This document shows positions 1 through 7,905 of a stretch of DNA of 64,000 nt, piece by piece. Made by a program: the position numbers and the translations under genes. The stretch is from GCA-002733465 sp039969155 (GTDB lineage: Bacteria; Pseudomonadota; Gammaproteobacteria; Enterobacterales; Kangiellaceae): NCBI GenBank assembly GCA_039969155.1, contig JBDVOJ010000015.1:35381-99380 (forward strand), in the 5' to 3' direction. Under the pieces are notes generated by a model. It worked only from the letters and a program-made list of their open reading frames with translations, did no database searches and had not been told where the DNA came from. The number at the start of each line of letters is the position of its first letter. Position 1 is the stretch's first letter.

Positions 1-11
1 AACTTACCTCG

Positions 12-302
12 ATGGTTGAAGATATCAAAGGAGTAGAAACTAGTGTGGAAGTTATCTTAAGACTGATACGCGACACCGGACAATGGTCATTGCAGAAAGC
101 GCCCATGGGAAGCTTTATGATAGAAACCACAGACCGAACGTTTAAGCTCTTAAGAATAAAAACGACCATCGAAGGGGAGCTATTTCCTGAATTTAGTTGC
201 GGCAAGCATAGAAGTAGTGTGCATTTTATGACCTTTAACGAGCGACATAAAAAAATGCCAGTGCAAAAAGAAATAGAATTTGAACTGGCATGTTGTTTTT
301 AG
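12..302 (+). CDS. Hypothetical protein, possibly the C-terminal end of a larger gene
   Basis: I do not recognise this 96-residue product. The frame stays open to the first bases of the window, and no Shine-Dalgarno sequence precedes the first ATG. It may therefore be the tail of a longer protein that begins to the left. It has a basic, mixed alpha/beta composition, no membrane segment and no clear catalytic motif. It ends 17 bp before the convergent stop of the next gene. A free-standing small protein is the alternative. Confidence 0.4.
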   Translation: MVEDIKGVETSVEVILRLIRDTGQWSLQKAPMGSFMIETTDRTFKLLRIKTTIEGELFPEFSCGKHRSSVHFMTFNERHKKMPVQKEIEFELACCF

Positions 303-319
303 CTTATTTTTAATTGGTT

Positions 320-1525
320 TTAGTCTAAGTGCTTAAACCGTCTTAAAAGCGCAAATCCTCCAAGCATTAGCATTCCCCAACCTAAGCTACCACTACCTGA
401 GACACGAACATCAACATCAGGCGATAAATCATCATAAAAGTCGTCATAGTTAACGGATTCGATTGGTAATGAGTTTAAAGACGAGAATTCTCTACCAGCG
501 TTAGTTATGACTTCTCCGGTAAATGCATTGATAAGATTTATCCTCACATCATAATAGCCCGGCGGGTAACCAGAGTTGAAGGTTAAATCAACGAACTCAG
601 TACTGTTTGTTAATTCAAAATCGCTTGAAGTGAGGCGTTGTTGCCACCCTGCACTTGTATTAGTCATTATTATCTCAGCATATACGATGTCACCACTATA
701 CTGGGCATCTATATCGTATTCGAGCGTTAAATCAGTATAAAAAGCATCCCCATCAACATCGCCAAACAAGTCAGTAGCAACAAAACTAATTTGGCTAGAA
801 TTAGTGACAACCTCGTGCTCGCGGTCTTCTAAGGGCAACGCGTAAAGTGAGTCCAAGTCATCAGAACTAATGGTAGCGACTATTCCACTCACACCGTACT
901 CATATAGGTCAATCAAGATGTCATAGTCACCAGTCGGAAATCCAAAGTTAAGTGTCGTACTCAATGTGTACTCATCACTTGCATCATCCAAATAGATATT
1001 AAAAACCTCAGTTTCTGTTAGCTCTGTCCAATCGCTATTATTGCGACTATAGTAAACGACAGCATATACGTCCGCTGAACCACCATCAAAGTCGGCATCA
1101 AATGTTAAACTAAAGTCACTGTAATATAAGTCACCATCGAGATCTTGATTCAAAGTGCTCTCCGCAGAATAGAAAGAAAACCCAAAAGCAGTTTTCGATC
1201 GTTCAGGTGATTTACTTCGCTTTTTTGGCTCGTCAGTTTTTTGGAGTTGATTAGCTCTTAGTTTCTTCTCCTGAGATCGAACCGACATAGAAATTTGTCC
1301 ATCCTGATAAATGCTTAAATTCGGCGCTATGGTTTTCGAATGGTTCGATAATAAAGTACTTTCCAGCTTATTGTGTGTAGACAATTCACTGCGCTGCTGA
1401 CGCTGCTTTTCGGCTAAGACAGAAAATGAATTGAGCTCTTCCGTTCTTTCTATGCCATTTGTTTTAGCTTCGGATTCGCTAGCAAACCCGGCGGCCAGTG
1501 CGATCAATAAAAGTGACTTTTTCAT
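320..1525 (-). CDS. Choice-of-anchor H-type exported protein with GlyGly-CTERM tail
   Basis: A 401-residue exported protein. Residues 1-20 form a signal peptide (KK, then a hydrophobic run, then SEA as a likely cleavage site). A Lys/Arg/Ser-rich linker follows to about residue 112. Two similar beta-rich modules come next (about 113-240 and 241-370), each with acidic D-x-D-x-D runs, aromatic strands and a 'FP/PP-G-x-Y-D' motif, as in choice-of-anchor H proteins. The last 25 residues carry a Gly/Ser patch, SLGW, a hydrophobic helix and RRFK, which is the layout of a GlyGly-CTERM signal. In known systems such tails are cut by rhombosortase and the protein is displayed through type II secretion. 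Its ligand is unknown. It is divergent from the peptidase lipoprotein at 1727. Confidence 0.75.
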   Translation of the reverse strand: MKKSLLLIALAAGFASESEAKTNGIERTEELNSFSVLAEKQRQQRSELSTHNKLESTLLSNHSKTIAPNLSIYQDGQISMSVRSQEKKLRANQLQKTDEPKKRSKSPERSKTAFGFSFYSAESTLNQDLDGDLYYSDFSLTFDADFDGGSADVYAVVYYSRNNSDWTELTETEVFNIYLDDASDEYTLSTTLNFGFPTGDYDILIDLYEYGVSGIVATISSDDLDSLYALPLEDREHEVVTNSSQISFVATDLFGDVDGDAFYTDLTLEYDIDAQYSGDIVYAEIIMTNTSAGWQQRLTSSDFELTNSTEFVDLTFNSGYPPGYYDVRINLINAFTGEVITNAGREFSSLNSLPIESVNYDDFYDDLSPDVDVRVSGSGSLGWGMLMLGGFALLRRFKHLD

Positions 1526-1726
1526 AAATGCTCCGAATAGATTTAGTCTTTGCTTGATTCTAATGAATCTCTAATGCTTACAGCCATTAAACCTTAATTT
1601 GACTGAACATAAACTGAATCTTGGGGAATTTTATGAAATCTGAGATAATCATGCTGACTATTAATAATAAACGAGCCCGCGAGATCTGCCAGACGGTAAT
1701 AATTATACCAATTGAGGACAATATTC

Positions 1727-3427
1727 ATGTTTAATCTTAACAAAGTACCATTGGTACTATCGCTTTTATTAGCGGTTTCGGCCTGTAACAATAACCAATC
1801 TCCAGCCCCTGAGAGCACAGCCGAAGAAAGCACTACTGCGAAAAAGGCCATTAATACCAAATCAGCAGAAAAATCCGACACAAACTCTCGTTTTGATATA
1901 TACAAACCAGTAACCCTTACCGCTGATTTGAGCCACCTAAGCGACAATCAAAGAAAAATGATAGCCAAACTAATAGATGCGTCAGAAATTATGGATGAGC
2001 TCTTTTGGCTACAAGCGTTTGGTGAAAAAGATCAATTTTTAAACTCAATCAGTGATGCGAAAACTCGTCGATTCGCGGATATCAATTATGGTCCATGGGA
2101 TCGACTTGCTGGAGATAAACCATTCCTTGACTCGTATTCAGATAAACCTCTCGGGGCTCAATTTTATCCAGCAGATATGACTAAAGAAGAGTTTGAGACG
2201 GCAGAATTAGAGAATGGTAATGATCTATATACTTTAGTGAAACGAAACGAACAAGGTGAGTTATATACACTAAACTATCATCAAGCCTACTCTCAGCAGT
2301 TAACTCAGGCAGCCGACCTACTAAACCAAGCTTCCAATTTAGCTGACAATAAAGAATTCAAGAATTACTTGTCAATGCGAGCTAAAGCGCTTGTTACCGA
2401 TGATTTCCAACCAAGTGATTTTGCTTGGATGGATATGAAAACTAACCCTGTTGAAGTAGTGATTGGACCAATTGAGAACTACGAAGATATGTTGTTTGGC
2501 TACAAAGCAGCTTATGAATCTTACGTTCTAATAAAAGATCTAGCATGGAGTGAAAAACTGTCTCGATTTGCCGCGTTTTTGCCGAAGTTACAACAAGGCC
2601 TTCCAGTCGATGAAAAGTACAAACAAGACAAACCTGGAACTGATTCAGACCTGAACGCATATGACGTAGTCTATTACGCCGGCCACAGCAATGCGGGTTC
2701 TAAAACTATTGCTATCAACTTACCAAACGATGAGGCCGTACAACTTAAAAAAGGTACCCGTAGATTACAGCTCAAAAACGCTATGAAAGCAAAGTTCGAT
2801 CACATTTTGCTACCAATTGCTGACCACCTAATTTCCGAAGACCAGCAGAAATTTATCACCTTTGAGGCGTTTTTTGCTAATACAATGTTCCACGAAGTTG
2901 CACATGGATTAGGAATCAAAAATACCCTTGATGGAAAAGGAACTGTGAGAAAGAGCTTACAAGAAACCGCGTCAGCACTCGAAGAAGGAAAAGCGGATAT
3001 TCTTGGCTTGTACATGATTTCAGAGCTGTATAAATCTGGTGACTTGACGGAAGGTAAAATCATGGATAACTATGTTACTTTTCTGGCTGGAATTTTCCGT
3101 TCTGTTAGATTTGGCGCTTCCAGTGCACACGGCAAAGCTAACATGGTTCGCTTTAACTTCTTTAAAGAATTAGGCGCTTTCGCTCGTGATGAATCGACAG
3201 GACTGTACAGTGTTGACTTCGATAAAATGACCGTCGCAATGAATGAATTATCCAAATTGATATTAACCTTGCAGGGAGATGGTGATTACCAAGGAGCGTT
3301 GCAACTTCTTAACACCAAAGGGGTGATTACCGACCAACTAGCATTAGATCTGGCTAAGCTAGAAAAGGCTAGTATTCCGGTGGATATTGTTTTTGAGCAA
3401 GGAAAGGAAGTGCTGGGGCTCCAATAA
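1727..3427 (+). CDS. M49-like (dipeptidyl peptidase III family) metallopeptidase lipoprotein
   Basis: Predicted zinc peptidase anchored as a lipoprotein. I start it at ATG 1727 because GAGGA lies 8 bases upstream; an in-frame TTG at 1712 overlaps that ribosome-binding site. Residues 1-20 are a lipoprotein signal ending LAVSAC (Cys20), followed by a low-complexity Ser/Thr/Lys linker. The zinc site is HEVAH (His389, Glu390, His393) followed by a downstream E-E-G-K-A-D segment that resembles the third-ligand helix of M49 enzymes. Classical DPP III uses HEXXXH; the shorter HEXXH form occurs in bacterial and plant M49 relatives, as I recall. At 566 residues the size fits. Substrates are unknown; a periplasmic or outer-membrane peptide-trimming role is inferred. 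It is followed by a hairpin and has no obvious operon partner. Confidence 0.72.
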   Translation: MFNLNKVPLVLSLLLAVSACNNNQSPAPESTAEESTTAKKAINTKSAEKSDTNSRFDIYKPVTLTADLSHLSDNQRKMIAKLIDASEIMDELFWLQAFGEKDQFLNSISDAKTRRFADINYGPWDRLAGDKPFLDSYSDKPLGAQFYPADMTKEEFETAELENGNDLYTLVKRNEQGELYTLNYHQAYSQQLTQAADLLNQASNLADNKEFKNYLSMRAKALVTDDFQPSDFAWMDMKTNPVEVVIGPIENYEDMLFGYKAAYESYVLIKDLAWSEKLSRFAAFLPKLQQGLPVDEKYKQDKPGTDSDLNAYDVVYYAGHSNAGSKTIAINLPNDEAVQLKKGTRRLQLKNAMKAKFDHILLPIADHLISEDQQKFITFEAFFANTMFHEVAHGLGIKNTLDGKGTVRKSLQETASALEEGKADILGLYMISELYKSGDLTEGKIMDNYVTFLAGIFRSVRFGASSAHGKANMVRFNFFKELGAFARDESTGLYSVDFDKMTVAMNELSKLILTLQGDGDYQGALQLLNTKGVITDQLALDLAKLEKASIPVDIVFEQGKEVLGLQ

Positions 3428-3449
3428 AAAAGTTAAAAGTTATGTAGGT

Positions 3450-3487
3450 TACCAGGCAAACACAACTTTTTGTCTGGTAGCTTTATT
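3450..3487 (+). terminator. Candidate hairpin terminator after the M49-like gene
   Basis: An 11-bp stem (3450-3460 with 3469-3479, one G-T wobble) closes an 8-base loop and is followed by a weak T-rich stretch. It sits 23 bases past the stop of the peptidase gene. The poor T-tract lowers confidence. Confidence 0.45.
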
Positions 3488-3501
3488 ACAACTTAATAAA
3501 A

Positions 3502-4275
3502 ATGGTTAAGACAATGGAACTAAACAATAAAGTTTTTGTAGTGACAGGAGCCGCACAAGGGCTCGGTGAGCATATTGCCAAACGCTTAGGTAGTCAGGGA
3601 GCACAGTTAGCGTTAATCGATCTCAATCAAGATAAATTACAGACTGTATGTCATCAACTCGAAAAAACGGGTATTTCCGCTAAAGGCTATTCCGCGGACA
3701 TTAGTTCAGAAAAACAAGTGGCACAACTATTTAGCAATATTAAAGACGATTTCTTGCATATCAGCGGCTTAATTAATAACGCGGGAATTATAAAAGATCA
3801 ATTCCTAAACAAAATTAACGCAGAGGGTCAGATAGAATCGTTATCCATGTCCAACTGGCAATCGGTCATTGATGTTAACTTAACCGGTGTATTTTTATGC
3901 AGTAGGGAGGTATCAAAATTGATGATAGAAACCAAATCTCAGGGAGTGATCGTCAATATATCATCAATATCTCGAGCGGGAAACATTGGTCAAAGCAACT
4001 ATTCTGCAGCGAAAGCTGGAGTGGTCTCGCTAACAGTTACCTGGGCTAAAGAACTGGCTCGTTATGGGATAAGAGTTGCGGCAATCGCCCCCGGATTTAT
4101 AGAAACAGAGATGACAAAAAGCATTAAGCCACAAGTGCTTAAGCACATCGAATCAAGTATCCCTTTAGCACGTATGGGTAAGCCGGATGAAATAGCTCAC
4201 GCGGTTCAATTTATTTTAGAGAATGATTACTTTTCCGGTCGAGTGATCGAGGTGGATGGCGGCCTAAGAATTTAA
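3502..4275 (+). CDS. SDR-family oxidoreductase (FabG-like)
   Basis: A short-chain dehydrogenase/reductase of 257 residues, or 253 if ATG 3514 is the start; neither start has a strong ribosome-binding site. The classical features are intact: a TGAAQGLG nucleotide loop at residues 15-22, NNAG at 92-95, and the catalytic Ser154, Tyr167 and Lys171 in the S-x13-Y-x3-K arrangement. It closes with the family-typical 'EVDGG' near the C terminus. Cofactor and substrate cannot be read with confidence. It resembles 3-oxoacyl-ACP or acetoacetyl-CoA reductases, but no fatty-acid or PHA genes lie nearby. Its stop overlaps the convergent gene at 4264 by 12 bases. Confidence 0.88.
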   Translation: MVKTMELNNKVFVVTGAAQGLGEHIAKRLGSQGAQLALIDLNQDKLQTVCHQLEKTGISAKGYSADISSEKQVAQLFSNIKDDFLHISGLINNAGIIKDQFLNKINAEGQIESLSMSNWQSVIDVNLTGVFLCSREVSKLMIETKSQGVIVNISSISRAGNIGQSNYSAAKAGVVSLTVTWAKELARYGIRVAAIAPGFIETEMTKSIKPQVLKHIESSIPLARMGKPDEIAHAVQFILENDYFSGRVIEVDGGLRI

Positions 4276-4770
4276 CCTTTGGTTAAGTTGGAACACCACC
4301 ATAAACCAAGTCAGCCCAACGGCCATTCCTTTGTCTGACTCCACACCGACCACTTCGTCTCGCCATTGATTAGCTTCGCTAATATCGTCGGTAAAATCTT
4401 CAAATACTTTTTGCGCTATTTTTGGGTCTTTTAACTCTTGCGCAATCCATTTGTTTTGAAAGGCAAAACGCACTGCATCTTCTTCATTTGGAAAACGCTC
4501 CTTTAGATCGCGAGCTAACATCTGTCTAACGTATCCAGCGAATCCCGTCTCCAACAAATCATCGGTTTCAACTTCTGCTTGGGAGGTTCGTTGAATACTT
4601 TTAAGTTTATCCCCGTACTTAGATTCCATTTTTTGTATAAGCTCATGCTCCTGTTGCGATAATTTTGCAACATCACCATTAACTTCTTCCATTTTTTTCG
4701 CTAACTGGCTAAATAAAACTTTGTCTTCATCGGATAGTTGAGCGATCATTTCTTGTAGCATTTCTTTCAT
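4264..4770 (-). CDS. Hypothetical cytosolic helical protein
   Basis: A 168-residue protein I cannot assign to a family. The first 65 residues are strongly charged and predicted helical (Met/Glu/Lys/Gln-rich, coiled-coil-like). The C-terminal half contains aromatic residues and a short hydrophobic stretch (G-L-T-W-F-M-V-V-F) near the end that could be a buried helix rather than a membrane span. No signal peptide is visible. The start at ATG 4770 is the only good candidate. The coding ends overlap the upstream-facing SDR gene by 12 bases tail to tail. It has no same-strand neighbour close enough to suggest an operon. Confidence 0.7.
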   Translation of the reverse strand: MKEMLQEMIAQLSDEDKVLFSQLAKKMEEVNGDVAKLSQQEHELIQKMESKYGDKLKSIQRTSQAEVETDDLLETGFAGYVRQMLARDLKERFPNEEDAVRFAFQNKWIAQELKDPKIAQKVFEDFTDDISEANQWRDEVVGVESDKGMAVGLTWFMVVFQLNQRLNS

Positions 4771-4918
4771 AGGTTTTCTTCTTCAATTCTTGAATTTAGT
4801 TGTCGTCGTTTTATGATTTGATTTTTGCAATATTATGCGGAAACAGTCAATCGCGATTATTAAAATAAATGGTATAGAGAATACAAACTTTCAGAGTTAT
4901 TCCACACTTGTGTTTCTA

Positions 4919-6166
4919 CTACTTTGCAGGCTCCACTTTTAGACCTTTATCAGCATAGGCTTGGAGATCTATTCCAAATGCATTATTCTCGTAAGCCTTA
5001 ATGATCTTGTACGGTTCAGATACCGCATCAAGCGGCATTTTAGACAAATCAATGATACGCTCTTTTCTTGGTTGTTTATACTCATCTAAAACAAGGATAA
5101 CTTTAGGTTTGAGCTTATAAGATGGATTGGAACCGATTACGATCCCGACTTCTCCATTCTCCATCTCGACGATAGAGCCCGGCGGATAAATACCACGCCA
5201 CTCTATAAACTTGACGACTAATTTCTCGTCATAGTGAGTGTTTTTCCCTGACATTAACACTTTATAAGCATCAACGACTGACATCGATTTTCGATAAACC
5301 TGAGGTGTCGTTAACGACTCGAATACATCGACGATACTAACCAACCTAACATTTGCAGATAGTTTATCGCCTGTTAATCCTCGAGGGTAACCTTGACCAC
5401 CGAGTCGCTCATGATGGTTAATTGCAATATCAATACAACTATCAGTGAGTCCTGATTTACTTTGTAATATATCGAGGGCATATTTCGGATGACGGCACAT
5501 TTCTGCCATTTCATTTTGATTGAGACGCCCTTCCTTTTTTAATAATTTGTCATCGATTCGAATTTGACCAATATCATGCAGCAAAGCTCCCATCCCAATA
5601 TCTTCTAACTGACGCTCAGAGTATCCCAAATAGCGTGCGAATCCAATCGACAGAATGCTGACATTTAGCGAGTGCTCTGCTCTTGAGTCGTCTTTGTTTT
5701 TTAACATCGTCATCATTAGCATCGCATCTTGATTTTCGAGCACTTGTTTCACATTTTCTTTGACCACATCTCTAACACCATGCAGATCAAAATCCTCACC
5801 AAGCATGATTCTATCCATAACCCCTTTCATCAGACGAGAAGATTTTCTGAAACGCCCAGAAGCCGACGAGAGTTGACCAGCAAAACGAACTTCTTTTGCT
5901 TCTCTTGTATTTTCGTTCTCTTGGATATAGGTAGTCGAACGTGAGGTAGCTAAACGATAGCTTTTGTACTGTGAGTCACTCTTAAAATCGACATAAACAA
6001 ATTTACATTGACTCATCACCGCGTCAATATCACTTTGCTCTTCGATAGTGAAGCCTTGAAGCAAAAAGGTCGAATCAGTCCAATCTATATCGAGCTCGCT
6101 AACAAACATTCCTTTTTGTAAATCTTCAGAAAGCACTTTGACTCGTTTTAGATGTTGAAATGACAT
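4919..6166 (-). CDS. HD-GYP c-di-GMP phosphodiesterase with N-terminal DUF3391
   Basis: A cytoplasmic cyclic di-GMP phosphodiesterase of 415 residues. The N-terminal ~90 residues match the DUF3391 module common in front of HD-GYP domains. The HD-GYP domain spans roughly 150-330 and keeps His197-Asp198, His251-His252-Glu253 and Gly259-Tyr260-Pro261, so it should be catalytically competent. A small SH3-like C-terminal part (about 325-380) follows. There is no membrane segment or sensory receiver domain. The gene sits 7 bases downstream of hutG on the same strand and may be co-transcribed with it, though a functional link is not evident. Confidence 0.9.
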   Translation of the reverse strand: MSFQHLKRVKVLSEDLQKGMFVSELDIDWTDSTFLLQGFTIEEQSDIDAVMSQCKFVYVDFKSDSQYKSYRLATSRSTTYIQENENTREAKEVRFAGQLSSASGRFRKSSRLMKGVMDRIMLGEDFDLHGVRDVVKENVKQVLENQDAMLMMTMLKNKDDSRAEHSLNVSILSIGFARYLGYSERQLEDIGMGALLHDIGQIRIDDKLLKKEGRLNQNEMAEMCRHPKYALDILQSKSGLTDSCIDIAINHHERLGGQGYPRGLTGDKLSANVRLVSIVDVFESLTTPQVYRKSMSVVDAYKVLMSGKNTHYDEKLVVKFIEWRGIYPPGSIVEMENGEVGIVIGSNPSYKLKPKVILVLDEYKQPRKERIIDLSKMPLDAVSEPYKIIKAYENNAFGIDLQAYADKGLKVEPAK

Positions 6167-6173
6167 AAATTGT

Positions 6174-6983
6174 TTACCGTCTGTAATTAGTGACTTGTTC
6201 TATAAATTGATAAAAAAGCTCGAACATCCCCTTCAATTCTGGTTCAACCTCTTCGCATTTTTGTTGTTCTAAACACAGCTTACTTTCATTCATGTATGTT
6301 GCCTGAGAAAGTTCTAATTGAATGGAATGAATATTGTTTTCTGGATTTCCATAAGCTCGAGTAATATAGCCGCCTTTAAAGCGTGCATTTAGCACTTTAC
6401 TATATCCGTTCGGATTCCAGTTATCGACCAAATCGGTTAATTCTTGAGAACAAGTTGTGTTGTTAAAGTTGCCAAAATTAAAGTCAGGTAATTGACCTTC
6501 AAAAAATCGAGGCACCTGTGACTTTATGGAGTGGGCTTCAAAAAGCAATGCACCGTCAAACTTTTGCTTTAGTTCATTTAAGACCAATTGCAGGCGCGAG
6601 TGATAAGGTATCCAATAATCATTGATTCGCTGAGTGATCTCGGATTGGTCTGGTACTTGGGCATTGATGTAAATGGGCTCTCTATCAAACTGAGAAGTTG
6701 GGCATAGCTCGGTTGTGTCCTGACCAGGATAAAGACTCTCATCATTCTGCGGCCGGTTGAGATCGATCACATATCGACTATATTTCGGACAAATCATGTA
6801 GCAGCCTTGATCTCTAGCAAAACCATACAATTGATCTAAAAACCAGTCCGTATCAACTAGCCTCTTGGCAGACTCAGTCATTCGAGGCAGCATTATCTCT
6901 GGAATCACAGTACCGTTGTGCGGCAAAGAGACTAAGATCGGTTTTGTTCCCTCAATAAATTCGTAGCTTAACGAAGTACTCAT
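6174..6983 (-). CDS. hutG: N-formylglutamate deformylase
   Basis: Hydrolyses N-formylglutamate to glutamate and formate, the last step of the five-step histidine degradation route. It belongs to the N-formylglutamate amidohydrolase (FGase) family, seen in LVSLPHNG, SRYVIDLNR and the FEAHS motif. I start it at ATG 6983 (269 residues); the longest frame would use TTG 6995 with no support. This enzyme type needs HutF upstream to make formylglutamate, and neither hutF nor hutI is in the window. It is divergent from hutC and shares the palindromic operator with it. Confidence 0.9.
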   Translation of the reverse strand: MSTSLSYEFIEGTKPILVSLPHNGTVIPEIMLPRMTESAKRLVDTDWFLDQLYGFARDQGCYMICPKYSRYVIDLNRPQNDESLYPGQDTTELCPTSQFDREPIYINAQVPDQSEITQRINDYWIPYHSRLQLVLNELKQKFDGALLFEAHSIKSQVPRFFEGQLPDFNFGNFNNTTCSQELTDLVDNWNPNGYSKVLNARFKGGYITRAYGNPENNIHSIQLELSQATYMNESKLCLEQQKCEEVEPELKGMFELFYQFIEQVTNYRR

Positions 6984-7074
6984 ACTTTTGACCAACCATA
7001 CAGTAAATTAAACACAATTCTGGATTACAAGGCTCATTCTAACGCAATAAATCTCGATGAACAGCTTTACTACA

Positions 7075-7120
7075 ATTCTAGCTATTAGAGCTTGTATATA
7101 CAACTCAATTTCTGCATAAT
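7075..7120. promoter_or_regulatory. HutC-type operator with symmetric divergent promoters
   Basis: The 12-bp perfect palindrome at 7092-7103 reads TTGTATATACAA and closely resembles known HutC sites upstream of hut operons. Each half also reads as a -35 box (TTGTAT). Rightward, a -10 box CATAAT lies at 7115-7120 with a 17-bp spacer. Leftward, a -10 box TAGAAT (complement of 7075-7080) also lies at a 17-bp spacer. One repressor dimer would therefore cover both -35 boxes and control hutG and hutC-U-H together. The boxes are seen in sequence; the regulation is inferred. Confidence 0.75.
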
Positions 7121-7126
7121 ATTCCA

Positions 7127-7837
7127 ATGAAGCAAAATTCTAATTTATATCAGCAAGTAAAAGACTACGTTTTATCCGGAATTAGCAATGGAAGTTGGCA
7201 AGCGGGTGAAAGAGTGCCCTCCGAAAACGAGTTAGTTGATTTGTGTCAAGTAAGTCGAATGACAGCTAGGCGTGCGTTACAGGAACTGCTCCAAGAAGGA
7301 ACCTTAATTCGAATCAAAGGAAAAGGAAGCTTTGTAGCCGAAGAAAAGCAGCATTTCTCCCTATTACAAATCAATAGTATTGCCGCTGAAGTAAAAGAAA
7401 AAGGTATGCAATATAGCTCACAATTACTTCAATTAAGTTCCGTAGAAGTGGATTCTTATATTGCCCAATCATTGCAAGTTAAAGAAGATAGTCTGGTTTT
7501 TTTTTCTAAAGTCGTGCATATGCAAAACCAAACCCCGATACAAATCGAACTTCGCTGGGTAAACCCAGATGCCGCTCCGGATTACTTAAAGCAAGATTTT
7601 GAATCGATCACACCGGGCGAGTATTTGACAGAGATACTTCCAGTTACCGAGGCAGAACATCAAATCGAGGCCGTACTTGGCGACCAGCATTTAAGAGAAA
7701 CTCTAGAAGTCGAAAAACAAGAAGCTTTGTTGCTTTTAAATAGAAAAACATGGTGCGGTGACACTCTGGTTAGTTTTGCTCGACTTTATCACCCAGGAAA
7801 CCGATATAGCTTTGGTACTAAGTTTAGTGCTAGTTAG
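7127..7837 (+). CDS. hutC: Histidine utilisation repressor (GntR family)
   Basis: A GntR-family repressor that in known systems binds hut promoters and releases them in the presence of urocanate. Residues 1-70 are the winged helix-turn-helix, with the family-typical PSENEL and SRMTARRAL segments. Residues ~85-236 are the UTRA ligand-binding domain. At 236 residues it has the usual length. ATG 7127 has no Shine-Dalgarno sequence and lies 7 bases after the -10 box, so the transcript may begin at or next to the start codon (leaderless). It precedes hutU and hutH on the same strand and should repress itself through the palindrome at 7092. Confidence 0.9.
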   Translation: MKQNSNLYQQVKDYVLSGISNGSWQAGERVPSENELVDLCQVSRMTARRALQELLQEGTLIRIKGKGSFVAEEKQHFSLLQINSIAAEVKEKGMQYSSQLLQLSSVEVDSYIAQSLQVKEDSLVFFSKVVHMQNQTPIQIELRWVNPDAAPDYLKQDFESITPGEYLTEILPVTEAEHQIEAVLGDQHLRETLEVEKQEALLLLNRKTWCGDTLVSFARLYHPGNRYSFGTKFSAS

Positions 7838-7905
7838 CGTAAGCGAAGTTTTGAATTAGGTCCGAAATTTTAGTTAGAAAAGAACTTAACAAAGAGGAAC
7901 TTTTT

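Noticed and set aside
1594..1947. Minus-strand frame of 117 codons over the start of the M49-like gene
   Set aside because: It overlaps the peptidase lipoprotein signal region and reads as a shadow; no ribosome-binding site.
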